Source: an uncultured Clostridia bacterium (GTDB lineage: Bacteria; Bacillota; Clostridia; Oscillospirales; Acutalibacteraceae). Taken from it: a stretch of 56,905 nt of DNA. Of the stretch, positions 42,691 to 52,594 are shown one piece after another; within the stretch, counting starts at the first letter, position 1, and every line of letters begins with the position of its first letter. Under the pieces are notes generated by a model. The model worked only from the letters and a program-made list of their open reading frames with translations. It had not been told where the DNA came from and did not search any database. Location of the stretch: NCBI GenBank assembly GCA_947626485.1, contig CANQSG010000002.1:1-56905 (forward strand), in the 5' to 3' direction. The position numbers and the translations under genes are program-made.

Positions 42691-43481
42691 GAACGGCGGT
42701 ATTGTTGCGGGGAAATTTTTTCTTTCCGGGCGAAGAGGCGGGAGAAGGCTAAGGGGTCGTCGTAGCCGACGGAGTGGGCGATTTCGGCGACGGACAGGTC
42801 GGTTTCCGCGAGCAGCTTTTTCGCGCGGTAGAGCTTGCGGGAGAGGACGTACTGCTTGGGCGAGGTCTGAAAGCCCTTTTGAAAAATCCGGTATAAATAC
42901 GGCTGGCTGACGCCCAAAAGCCCGGTCAGCTCCCCCACCGTGACCGGCAGGCTGATGTGATCCTCGACGTATTTTTCGGCGAAGGTGAGGTAGAGCTCGG
43001 CGTTCGGGACGGTTTTCGCGCCGCTTCCGGCGGGCACCGTGGCGTTCAACAGGTGCAGATAGGTCTCGAGCACGGTGAGGGAATCGGCGATGGCGTTTCC
43101 CCCGGCGACCAGCGTTCCCGCCGTCCGGTTCAGCGCGGCAAGCCCCTCGGGCGCAAAGGAAAAGACGAAGGTGTCGCCGTCGGCGTTGTACCGGCGGAAA
43201 ATCGGCTCCATGCCGTCGCCCGTCCCGATAATCCACAGAAATTCCCAGGGGTCGTCGGCCTCAGCTTTGTAGGCGGTGGACTGCCCCGGATAGATCAGAA
43301 AGCCCTGTCCCGCCCGCACGGGGCTGCCGTTGTACCGCCCCGCGCCCTTCAGGACGTAGTGCACGATGTAGCAGTCCCGCCGCCCGGGGCCGAAGCAGGT
43401 GACCGCCGGGTCTTTGGCGTACCCGATCTCGCGGATGTCGAGCGGGGAAGGGCTGCCGTCGGAATCGATGGTGTAGCGCAT
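42663..43481 (-). CDS. AraC family transcriptional regulator
   Basis: Cupin plus HTH ...AKKLLAETDLSVAEIAHSVGYDDPLAFSRLFARKEKISPQQYRR; divergent from GRE at 43598. Confidence 0.92.
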   Translation of the reverse strand: MRYTIDSDGSPSPLDIREIGYAKDPAVTCFGPGRRDCYIVHYVLKGAGRYNGSPVRAGQGFLIYPGQSTAYKAEADDPWEFLWIIGTGDGMEPIFRRYNADGDTFVFSFAPEGLAALNRTAGTLVAGGNAIADSLTVLETYLHLLNATVPAGSGAKTVPNAELYLTFAEKYVEDHISLPVTVGELTGLLGVSQPYLYRIFQKGFQTSPKQYVLSRKLYRAKKLLAETDLSVAEIAHSVGYDDPLAFSRLFARKEKISPQQYRRSMFALTGKQ

Positions 43482-43597
43482 GCGGAAAACCTCCTTTGTT
43501 ATGATTTTACGATATGCGGGTTTGCATTGTCAATAGAAAAATTCCGTTTCCCGCCTTATAATGGTGTCACAAATCGCGGCAAAGGAGACGGGAAGTT

Positions 43598-45583
43598 ATG
43601 ATTTCAGCAGAACATTGTATCGCCATCGGCGAATACGCGGCGGCCGGCCTGTACGAGGAGCCGGATCGGAGCCTGTTTTATCGCACCGCCCTCGGCATCC
43701 GGCGGTATTTCGAGCACTGCCCGCTCGCGGTTTATCGCGGCGAGGCGCTCTACCCTTCCGGCACGCTGCCCCGCAGCGGCCATATCCGCCCCGGGTATTC
43801 GGGGATGTATTGCGACGCGAACGCCCTGCGCGACCGGGGCGAGGACGCGCTCGCCGACGCCTACGCGCAGGAATTCGGGCGGTTCCGCTCTTCCGTCCCG
43901 CCCGAGCACACCGTCGCGGGCGACATGTGGACGCATTCCATGCCGCATTACGAGCGGGTTTTGCGCGAGGGGCTTTCCGCCTATCTCCCCCGCATCGAGG
44001 CCATCGCCGACCGGGACATGCGGGAGGGGCTGCTGCACCTGCTCGCCGGGATTCGCTGCTACCGCGACCGGTCGCTCGAATATCTGCGATCGGTCGACGC
44101 CGACGAAAGGCTGATTTGCGCCCTTGAAAAGGTGCCCTTCGAGCCCGCCGGGGACATTTACGAGGCCGTCGAGGGCTGGAATTTCATCCTCTACCTCGAT
44201 TTTTGCGACAACCTCGGCTGCGTGGCGTCCGGCCTGCTGCCCTATTACCACGGCGAGGATATCACCGACCTGCTGCGCAACCTCTTCGACAACCTCGACA
44301 GCAACGACGGCTATTCCATGTCGCTGAGCACCGATTACACGCCCCTCACGCTGCAATGCCTCGCGGCCTCGAAGGGCAAGCGCCGCCCGATGATCGAGCT
44401 TTTCGTCGACGAGACGACGCCAGACGAGGTCTGGGAAAAGGCCTTCGAGGTCGTGCGCTCGGGCAACGGCCAGCCGGCGTTTTACAGCGCGAAGACCTTG
44501 CTGCCCGGCCTCGCGCGCCGCTTCCCCGACATCCGCGCGGAGGATTTAAAGCAATTTTGCGGCGGCGGCTGCACCGAATCCATGCTGGCGGGGCTTTCCC
44601 ACGTCGGCTCGCTCGACGCGGGCGTCAACCTTCTGCTGCTGCTCGAGCGGGTTCTGTATGACAAGCTGCCGACGGCGACCTCCTTCGAGGAATTTTACGA
44701 CGCGTATCTCGCCGCCGTGCGCGAAGCGGTCGACCGGGTGACGGCGGGCATCGCCGAATCCCAGAAAAACCGCGCGAAATACGTCGCGAACCCGATGCGC
44801 ACCCTGCTGACCGACGACTGCATCGACAAGGGCAGGGACTTCAACAACGGCGGCGCGCGTTATCAATGGAGCATCATCAACTTCGCCGGCATGATCAACG
44901 TGATCGATTCCCTGCTCGTCATCCGCGACTATGTCTTCGGCACGCCCGCCTGCCCCGCCGAGGAGTTTCTGGGCTATCTGCGCGCCAACGACCCCGAATT
45001 TTTGGCGCGGGCGCGCAAGCACAGCGTCTGCTTCGGCAAGGACAACGCCGACGCCAACCGCCTTTCGACGAAGCTTTCCACCGAGATTTACGCCATGCTC
45101 GACGATAAAAAGCCCTATTTCGGCAGCGGCTTCCTGCCGGCTTCGATCCAGTTCCGCAGCCACGCCGACGCCGGCCGCCACATCGGCGCGACGCCCGACG
45201 GGCGGGAGGCGGGCGCCCCGCTCTGCGATTCCCTCGCCGCCATCTTCGGGAAGGACACGGCGGGTCCGACCGCCCTGCTGAAAAGCACGACTTCGCTGAA
45301 CCTCGCCCGCGCGCTCGGCACCCCGGTGCTGAATTTCAACATCGAGCCCGATTTCAAAAGCGAAATTCTCAAGGCGCTGATTCAAGGCTACATGGCGCTC
45401 GGCGGCATTCAGATCCAGCTGACCTGCACCTCGCCCGAAATGCTGCGCGAGGCCTACGAACACCCCGACCTCCACCGCAACCTGATCGTCCGCGTCGGCG
45501 GCTATTCCGAATACTTCTGCCGATTGACGGACGAGATGAAGCGCATGATTTTACAGCGGTCGATACAGAAATCCGTAAGTTAA
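43598..45583 (+). CDS. Glycyl radical enzyme (pyruvate formate-lyase superfamily), divergent, function unknown
   Basis: Active site LKQFCGGGCTESMLAG; C-terminal glycyl loop LIVRVGGYSEYFCRL. Confidence 0.87.
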   Translation: MISAEHCIAIGEYAAAGLYEEPDRSLFYRTALGIRRYFEHCPLAVYRGEALYPSGTLPRSGHIRPGYSGMYCDANALRDRGEDALADAYAQEFGRFRSSVPPEHTVAGDMWTHSMPHYERVLREGLSAYLPRIEAIADRDMREGLLHLLAGIRCYRDRSLEYLRSVDADERLICALEKVPFEPAGDIYEAVEGWNFILYLDFCDNLGCVASGLLPYYHGEDITDLLRNLFDNLDSNDGYSMSLSTDYTPLTLQCLAASKGKRRPMIELFVDETTPDEVWEKAFEVVRSGNGQPAFYSAKTLLPGLARRFPDIRAEDLKQFCGGGCTESMLAGLSHVGSLDAGVNLLLLLERVLYDKLPTATSFEEFYDAYLAAVREAVDRVTAGIAESQKNRAKYVANPMRTLLTDDCIDKGRDFNNGGARYQWSIINFAGMINVIDSLLVIRDYVFGTPACPAEEFLGYLRANDPEFLARARKHSVCFGKDNADANRLSTKLSTEIYAMLDDKKPYFGSGFLPASIQFRSHADAGRHIGATPDGREAGAPLCDSLAAIFGKDTAGPTALLKSTTSLNLARALGTPVLNFNIEPDFKSEILKALIQGYMALGGIQIQLTCTSPEMLREAYEHPDLHRNLIVRVGGYSEYFCRLTDEMKRMILQRSIQKSVS

Positions 45584-45611
45584 AAAAAGCCCCGGGAAGG
45601 GGCTTTTTTTA
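45584..45611 (+). terminator. Intrinsic terminator after GRE
   Basis: AAAAAAAGCCCC-GGGAA-GGGGCTTTTTTT. Confidence 0.85.
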
Positions 45612-45731
45612 GTGAAGAACTAAGAGTGAAGAGTGAAGAAGTGAGGTGTCCGCTTCGCGGACGGATATAATATGTGCCCGCAGGGCACGCATCATAGGCG
45701 AAGCCTGCATCATTACCGAAGGTAACATCAT
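45611..45731 (+). repeat. Hairpin-array repeat, copy R3
   Basis: Leader AGTGAAGAACTAAGAGTGAAGAGTGAAGAAGTGAG; hairpins at 45648-45662, 45674-45688, 45697-45705, 45713-45725. Confidence 0.87.
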
Positions 45732-46387
45732 TTTCTCTTTTTGAGGGCTTTGGTTGACCGGACGATCATGTAGACTGACAGCGACGAGATCAGCAGGAAG
45801 ACGCCCGCGCCGACACAGTTGCTCATCGTCACGCGGAAGGCCTCGGAGTCGCCGAACGCCGAGATCATCGCCGATTGCAGGGAATAGACCGAAATGGCGG
45901 CGACGGACAGCGAGAGCGCCTTGCTCGCCGACAAAATCGGGTCGCGGTAGGCGCGGAAGCGGACGACGTTGCGCACCGCCGTGATGGCGGCGTAAAAGGT
46001 GTAAAGCGCCATGGCGTAGATCAGATACCCGGGGTAGGAAATGACATGCTCCATATATAATGTAATGCAGTGAATGCCCAGCAGCGCGAAGTTCAGCGCC
46101 AGCATGACGCAGGCGCTGCTGCGGTATCTGCGCCACTTGACGACCGTCGACGCCCGCCGCCGACCGCGCAGCAGCGAAAAGCGAATGCCGCTGAGGATCA
46201 GATAATAAAACGCGAGCGTCCCCGCCCAGATCGACCGGGCGAGGATCCCCGTGATCGCCTGCAAAACCGCGTAGGCGAGGTTGACGGCAAAGCTGCAATC
46301 GAGCAAAATTTCCGCCCGCCGCCGGTCGTCGCTTCGCAGCTGCCTCGCCGTCTCCCGCAGCCGCGCCCTGCCCTCCCGCCGGTTCAT
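45728..46387 (-). CDS. Membrane protein, hypothetical
   Basis: Start at MNRREGRARLRETARQLRSDD; several TM helices; ATGA overlap with upstream TetR gene. Confidence 0.75.
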   Translation of the reverse strand: MNRREGRARLRETARQLRSDDRRRAEILLDCSFAVNLAYAVLQAITGILARSIWAGTLAFYYLILSGIRFSLLRGRRRASTVVKWRRYRSSACVMLALNFALLGIHCITLYMEHVISYPGYLIYAMALYTFYAAITAVRNVVRFRAYRDPILSASKALSLSVAAISVYSLQSAMISAFGDSEAFRVTMSNCVGAGVFLLISSLSVYMIVRSTKALKKRK

Positions 46388-46980
46388 GCCTGCCCGTCCT
46401 GTTCCGGCAGAATGCAGCGCATACACAGCGCGATCATTTGCTCGATGGGGTCGGCGCAGTCGCGCTCGAGCCACGCCCCGACGACGGCGGTCAACCCGCC
46501 GAGGTAAAAATGCACGATGTAGGGCTTTTCGCGGGCGGGCAGGCGGAACCGGTCGAGCGCGGGGGAGAAGACGCTGTCAAACAGCCGCTGAAAGGTGCGC
46601 CGCGTGCGGAACACATCCTGGTGCCGCAGCACGACCTGATACAACCGCTTGTTCTCCCGGACGAACTCGAAATACGGCCGCAGATAGGCGGGGGAAAGGA
46701 AGATCGCGTCCTCCCGGCTCGGCGACGACAGCCGCTTTTTTACGTCGGTCAGCTCGGCGGAATAGCGCGCGAAGCATTTGTTGTTGGTGTACTCGACGCA
46801 TTCGTTGAGCAGGTCGTCGATCGTCTCGTAATGCAGGTAAAAGGTCGAGCGGTTGACGCCCGCCGCGGCGCAAATCTCCTTCACGGTGATGTAGGCGAGG
46901 TCCTTTTTGGCGAGGCAGGCGATCAGCGCCTCGTCCATCCGCGCCGCCGTGCGGAAATATTTGCTCTGGGTTGCCTTCAT
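46384..46980 (-). CDS. TetR/AcrR family transcriptional regulator
   Basis: MDEALIACLAKKDLAYITVKEICAAAGVNRSTFYLHYETIDDLLNE. Confidence 0.93.
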   Translation of the reverse strand: MKATQSKYFRTAARMDEALIACLAKKDLAYITVKEICAAAGVNRSTFYLHYETIDDLLNECVEYTNNKCFARYSAELTDVKKRLSSPSREDAIFLSPAYLRPYFEFVRENKRLYQVVLRHQDVFRTRRTFQRLFDSVFSPALDRFRLPAREKPYIVHFYLGGLTAVVGAWLERDCADPIEQMIALCMRCILPEQDGQA

Positions 46981-47008
46981 GCGTTCCGCCTCCCGCGTCG
47001 ACCCGGCT

Positions 47009-47368
47009 TTACTCCGCGTCGCTCGTGATCTCGCCCGCCAGCCGAATGATGTCGCCGGCGAAGGCGTCCTTGCGTTTTTGCAAAATCCGCTTGTAAAGCG
47101 GGTAATTCACCGCCGCCCCGGCAAACCCGACCAGCCCGACGACGATGCCGAGCGCGACAGAGACCGCCGTCGCGCCCCCGATGACGCCCATCGCCAGGCA
47201 CATGCCCGTCCCGGCGAGCAGGGTGCAGGCGACGCCGAAGGTGTAGGTGAAGATCTGCGCGGGCAGCTTCGCCGCCCGGTCGAGCTTGCGCAGCGCCACC
47301 ACCTTGGACGCGCTCTTTTTCGAATACTCGTTCGCGATCGCTTCCGCATAAATCTTGTCCGTGTTCAT
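47009..47368 (-). CDS. Small membrane protein, hypothetical
   Basis: MNTDKIYAEAIANEYSKKSASKVVALRKLDRAAKLPAQIFTYTFGVACTLLAGTGMCLAMG. Confidence 0.75.
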   Translation of the reverse strand: MNTDKIYAEAIANEYSKKSASKVVALRKLDRAAKLPAQIFTYTFGVACTLLAGTGMCLAMGVIGGATAVSVALGIVVGLVGFAGAAVNYPLYKRILQKRKDAFAGDIIRLAGEITSDAE

Positions 47369-47589
47369 TTTTCGTTCCTCCCGGTTTGATTTGGTGCGTT
47401 AAGTATAACAAACAAACCGGCAATTCGGAACAACACGATCCCCGTTTTCTGTCGCGCGATCCGCCTTCGACAACTCTATTTTAGCATAAATCTCCGCTTT
47501 TTTCCACCCGCCCGCCGAACGGCGGGTCGATTTTTTGCGGGACAAAGCAAAGATAAAAAAACCGCCGGGGCAGTGGTTGCACCCGGCGG

Positions 47590-47955
47590 TTATTCGGTCA
47601 GCGCGGCGGCGATTTTGCCCAGGACGGCGTACTGCGCCTCGGTGAGCGGCTTGCCGGGCTGTGCGTTTTTCAGGCGGTAGGCGTCGGCGAGGGCCTTGAG
47701 CGTTTCCGCCTGCCGCTCGGTCATGCCGTGCGTCGAGACCGTCCCCTGCCGCTTCATGCCGCAGAGGTCGTCCATCGAGACGTTGAAAATGCTCGCGATC
47801 GTGCGGAGCGTTTCAAATGGCGGCTCGGAAGTGTTTGCCTCATATCTGCTGACCATTCCGTGCGATATATGCAAAAGCTTGGCGACCTGTCCCTGCGACA
47901 TGTTACGCTGTTTGCGAAGCTCACACAAATTTGCGCCAAAGTCAAACGGTTCCAC
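47590..47955 (-). CDS. XRE family helix-turn-helix regulator
   Basis: FGANLCELRKQRNMSQGQVAKLLHISHGMVSRYEANTSEPPFETLRTIASIFNVSMDDLCG. Confidence 0.93.
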   Translation of the reverse strand: MEPFDFGANLCELRKQRNMSQGQVAKLLHISHGMVSRYEANTSEPPFETLRTIASIFNVSMDDLCGMKRQGTVSTHGMTERQAETLKALADAYRLKNAQPGKPLTEAQYAVLGKIAAALTE

Positions 47956-48093
47956 GCGTCCACCTCCGAGGTTTTATTTCAGTAAAATTATACACCGAAA
48001 CACTTGCATGAGATTATACATTGTGGTATAGTATTCTTATATCATTAGAATTATACCATTAAAATTCTCGTTTCGTGCAAGTTTTGGAGGCGT

Positions 48094-49182
48094 ATGATGG
48101 CAAGCAACAAAAATCTCAGCGCGGCGAACAAGGCGAAGAAGGACGAATTTTACACGCAGCTGGTCGACATCGAAAACGAGCTGCGGCACTATCGTTCGTT
48201 TTTCGCGGGCAAGACGGTCTTCTGCAACTGCGACGACCCGTTTGAAAGCAATTTTGTGAAATATTTCGCGATGAATTTCAACCTCCTCGGGCTGAAAAAG
48301 CTGATCGCGACCTGTTACGCGACCTCGCCGGTGCTTTACACCCAGCTGAATTTCTTCGGCGAGGAGGTCGCGCGCGGCGTGGCGGAAGCGGGCAAAAAGC
48401 CCTATAAAATCGAGCTCACCGCCGTCGCGGACAGCAACGGCGACGGCGCGATCGACCTCGCGGATTTCGAGGAAACGCTGCGCGCAAACCCGCCGCAGCT
48501 GCTGCAAGGCGACGGCGATTTCCGCTCCGAGGAGTGCGTCGCGCTGCTGAAAGAAGCCGACGTCGTCGTGACAAACCCGCCGTTTTCGCTCTTCCGGGAA
48601 TACGTCGCGCAGCTGATGGAATACGACAAAAAGTTTATCATCATCGGCAACAAAAACGCGATTACATATAAAGAAATTTTTCCGTTGATTCAGACCAATA
48701 AAATATGGGTCGGGCACACTCCGATGAGTAAGGATTTATTATTCGATGTTCCACAGAAATATGCAGCTGAAATTATGATAAGTGGCAAAATGGGGAGTAA
48801 ATATAAAATCATTGATGGGGTATTAAAGGGCAGGTCGCCGTCGATATGGTATACAAATATAGATATTAAAAAGCGGCATGAAAGTTTAATTTTATATAAG
48901 CATTATACGCCGGAAGAATATCCGGAATATGATAATTACGACGCTATCAATGTTGACAAAGTCGTTGATATACCTTGCGATTACGATGGGGCTATGGGTG
49001 TGCCGATAACTTTTATGGATAAATACAGCTTGGAACAATTTGAAATATTAAACGCAAATGATTTTCGGCGTTTTGAAAATGTCAAGAAAAAACCGCACGG
49101 TTTAATCAAAGATGCAGAGGGTTCTATCTTAAATGGCGCTCGTTTAGTATATCCGAGAATTTTAATCAGAAAGAAGGCCTGA
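48094..49182 (+). CDS. EcoRI-family adenine-specific DNA methyltransferase
   Basis: NKNLSAANKAKKDEFYTQLVDIENELRHYRSFFAGKTVFCNCDDPFESNF... DVVVTNPPFSLFREYVAQLMEYDKKFIIIGNKNAITYKEIF... PCDYDGAMGVPITFMDKY. Confidence 0.92.
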   Translation: MMASNKNLSAANKAKKDEFYTQLVDIENELRHYRSFFAGKTVFCNCDDPFESNFVKYFAMNFNLLGLKKLIATCYATSPVLYTQLNFFGEEVARGVAEAGKKPYKIELTAVADSNGDGAIDLADFEETLRANPPQLLQGDGDFRSEECVALLKEADVVVTNPPFSLFREYVAQLMEYDKKFIIIGNKNAITYKEIFPLIQTNKIWVGHTPMSKDLLFDVPQKYAAEIMISGKMGSKYKIIDGVLKGRSPSIWYTNIDIKKRHESLILYKHYTPEEYPEYDNYDAINVDKVVDIPCDYDGAMGVPITFMDKYSLEQFEILNANDFRRFENVKKKPHGLIKDAEGSILNGARLVYPRILIRKKA

Positions 49183-49184
49183 CG

Positions 49185-50291
49185 ATGGACATTCGGTTGG
49201 AGGAGCACACAATCAAAGAGGTGTTCGAAGGGTACGAGGACAACGACGAGAGCGGCGTGGTCGGGTACGGCGGCAGGCTGAACATTCGCCCCGCCTATCA
49301 GCGCGAGTTTGTCTACAAGGAGCAGGAGCGCAACGCCGTCATCGACACCGTTTTGAAGGGCTTTCCGCTCAACGTGATGTACTGGGTCGAGGACGACGCG
49401 GGGCATTACGAGCTGATGGACGGGCAGCAGCGCACGGTGAGCATCTGTCAGTATTGCAGCGGTGATTTTTCCGTGCTGATCGACGGCGCGCCGAAGACCT
49501 TCCACAATCTGACGGCGCACGAAAAGGAGCAGTTTCTGAATTATCGGCTGATGATCTACGTCTGCCGGGGCAACGACAAGGAAAAGCTCGAATGGTTCAA
49601 AACGATCAACATCGCCGGGCTGCGGCTGACCGATCAGGAGCTGCGAAACGCGATCTACACCGGCCCGTGGCTCACCGACGCGAAGCGCTATTTCAGCAAA
49701 CGTGGCTGCGCGGCGCACGGGCTCGCGGAGAAATACATGAACGGCGAAATGATCCGCCAGGCCTACCTCGAAACGGCGATCTCCTGGATCGCCGCCCGGG
49801 AGGAGGGCGGCATCGAGGCGTACATGTCCGCCCACCAGCAGGACAGCAACGCCTCGTCGCTCTGGCTGTATTTCAACAACGTCATCACCTGGGTGCAGAC
49901 GATTTTCACCGTCTATCGCCGCGAGATGAAGGGCATCGCGTGGGGGCTGCTCTACAATCGGTACGGCGACCTGCCGCTCGACCCGAAGACGATCGAAAAG
50001 CGCACCGCCGCATTGATGGCCGACCCGGAGGTCACCGGGAAAAAGGGGATTTACGAGTACCTTTTGAGCGGCGAGGAAAAGCTGCTGAGCCTGCGCCGCT
50101 TCGAGGAGGAGGACAAGCGCACGGCCTACGAGCGGCAAAAAGGCGTCTGCCCGCTCTGCAAGCAGTATTTCGAATACGAAAAAATGCACGCCGACCACAT
50201 CACCCCCTGGCACGCCGGCGGCAAAACCATCCCCGAAAACCTGCAAATGCTCTGCCGCGACTGCAACCTGAAAAAATCCGGCGCAGAATAA
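49185..50291 (+). CDS. DUF262 domain protein with C-terminal HNH endonuclease
   Basis: IRPAYQREFVYKEQERNAVIDTVLKGFPLNVMYWVEDDAGHYELMDGQQRTVSI; C-term CPLCKQYFEYEKMHADHITPWHAGGKTIPENLQMLCRDCNLKK. Confidence 0.92.
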   Translation: MDIRLEEHTIKEVFEGYEDNDESGVVGYGGRLNIRPAYQREFVYKEQERNAVIDTVLKGFPLNVMYWVEDDAGHYELMDGQQRTVSICQYCSGDFSVLIDGAPKTFHNLTAHEKEQFLNYRLMIYVCRGNDKEKLEWFKTINIAGLRLTDQELRNAIYTGPWLTDAKRYFSKRGCAAHGLAEKYMNGEMIRQAYLETAISWIAAREEGGIEAYMSAHQQDSNASSLWLYFNNVITWVQTIFTVYRREMKGIAWGLLYNRYGDLPLDPKTIEKRTAALMADPEVTGKKGIYEYLLSGEEKLLSLRRFEEEDKRTAYERQKGVCPLCKQYFEYEKMHADHITPWHAGGKTIPENLQMLCRDCNLKKSGAE

Positions 50292-50310
50292 CCCGCCGCA
50301 TTTCGCAAAA

Positions 50311-50346
50311 AACCGCCCGGACAGGCAAATTTGTCCGGGCGGTCGG
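50311..50346 (+). terminator. Intrinsic terminator
   Basis: CCGCCCGGACA..GGCAAATT..TGTCCGGGCGG. Confidence 0.75.
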
Positions 50347-50446
50347 CTTTTATACAGAAAAAATCCCCCCGCCGGGGCTTCGACGAAGGGCAAAAAATGC
50401 CCGCCCGGGCAGGATGCTTGCGCGGGCGGGGTTGTGATTTGAGGGA

Positions 50447-52449
50447 TTATGCGCGGCGGAAGCGGCGGTAGAATCTGCTGTTGTCGCCGGCTACGTCGTG
50501 CTCTTCGTTCAGCAGCTCCTGCGCGGCGCGGGCGGGGTCGCGCAGCGTTTCGGCGGGCAGCGGGGTCTGCGCGGATTCGTCGCGCTTGTAATAGCTCCAG
50601 CCGTCCGGATTTTCGAAAACGGCGCGTTGCAGGGCGGTGCCGTGGAACGCCCAGTAGCCGATGTTGACGACGGCGCGGGGGATGGTGACGTCGGTCAGGG
50701 CGGCGCAGTCCTCAAAGGTGCGGTCGCCGAGCTTTGTCAGGGTGTCCGGCAGCGTGACGGTGCGCAGTGCGGTGCAGCCGAAGAAAAGCTGCAGCGGCGT
50801 TTCGGGGATCGAGCCGAGGGAATCGACCCGTTCGAGGTTGACGCATTCGCGGAAGGCCGCGGCGCCGATCGAGGTCACGCTGTCCGGCAGGGTCAGCGTC
50901 CCCGACAGGCCGGATTTGAGAAACGCGTTGCTGCCGATTTTTTGCACCGTGTCCGGGATGGAAACGCGGGTCAGCTCGGCGGCGTTCGCGAAGCCGTTGT
51001 CGGCGATCTGCGTGACCGGCTTGCCGTTGTGGTAGGCGGGGATGGCGACGGTGGCGACGCGGTCGGTAAACAGCGGGTTGAGCGCGACACTGTAGGAATC
51101 GCCGAGGTCGGTGTAGTGAAGGACGGCGAGGGTCGTCTCGACGCGGTCTTCTTCCTCGAGCGGTAGCGTCTCGCTCGTCCCGTCGGTGTAGGAAATTTTC
51201 AGCTTGCCGTCGACGATCTCGCATTTCGCGACGCCGCGCCCGGGCTCTCCCTGCGCGCCCGGCTCGCCGCGGTCGCCTTTTTCGCCTTTGTCGCCCTTTT
51301 CGCCCTTGACGTTGCCGAGCGACAGGACGGAATGGTCGGTGCGGGTGACGGTCAGATCGCCGTCGGTCGAGAGGGTCACCGTCTCGATGCCGACGCCGTC
51401 CGCCCCGGTCACGCGGCCGACCTCGAGGATCTCGCCGTCGGTTTTGGTGAAGCGCAGCACCCCGTCGGCGTCGATCTCCGCCCGCAGAATGCCGACGCCG
51501 TCCGCGCCGCGAATGTTGCCGAGCGCCTCGACGACGCCGTTGCTGAGCCGGACGGTCAGCGCCCCCTCCGGCGAGATCGTCACCTGCGAAATGCCGACGC
51601 CTTGCTCGCCCTTTTCGCCCTTGTCGCCTTTTTCGCCTTTTTCGCCCTGCGCGCCGACGACGGGGCCGACGGTGACGCGGTTTCCGTTCGAAAAGGTCAG
51701 CTCGAGGTCGTCGCCCGCAAGCGCCGCCCCAGTGATCCCGACGCCGTCGGCGCCCTGCGCGCCCGCTTCGCCCCGGACATTGCCGAGGTCGAGCGCCGTG
51801 CCGTCGGTCAGGGTCAGGCGCAGCTGCCCGTCCGCGACGGCGACGTCTCGAATGCCGACGCCGGGCTGCCCGTCGCGCCCCACGACCCTGCCGAGGTTGA
51901 CCTGCCGCCCGTCCGAAAAGGCGAGGGTCAGCTCCTCGCCGACCATGAAGCGTCGGTGACGGCGACGCCGTTTTGACCGTCCGCGCCGTTTTTGCCGTCG
52001 ACGCCGTCTTTGCCGGCAAGTCCGTCTTTTCCGTCCGTTCCGACGGCCTTGCCGAGGTTGAGCGTCCTGCCGTCCGAGAGGGTCAGCAGCAGCTCGCCCT
52101 GCGCGTTGAAGGCGGCGGCCTGCAAACCGACGGCGGGTTGCGACGCCCGCAGGGTCAGCGCGTCCGCCCAGTCGGCTTCGCTGCCGGTGTAGCCGTGGTC
52201 GCGCGCGATTTCATACGCCGATTTGCCCGCGAGGGAATGAAGCCAGTCGGTGACGGAACCGGCAAAGCCGTTTTCGACCGCCAGTTCATAGGCCGACAGG
52301 CCGTCCTGTCCCGCCGCCGGGAGGGTCGCGTCCTCCCGCACCCACCGCGCGCAGCCCAGCGCGAGAGCCGCCAGCAGCAGGATCGCCACGACGCCGACCG
52401 CCGCGAAGATCGCCGCCCGTTTTTTGCTCGTAGTCTTTGCCCGTTCCAT
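50447..52449 (-). CDS. Collagen-like and leucine-rich-repeat (BspA type) membrane-anchored protein, split by a frameshift near 51947
   Basis: N-part MERAKTTSKKRAAIFAAVGVVAILLLAALALGCARW... GTDGKDGLAGKDGVDGKNGADGQNG (52449-51928); C-part GEKGEKGDKGEKGEQG repeats then LRR (51946-50447). Confidence 0.8.
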
Positions 52450-52594
52450 GCCGATTCCTCCTTCAAACCGCATCTTTCATAAGGTGTACCTTTTAAAAAA
52501 GCGGCGGCATTTTCGGGGAAAAACGTCGGATTTTGCAAAAAACAGTTGCTTTTCGGAAAAAGTTATGGTATATTTATAGCACCAAGCAAAACCG

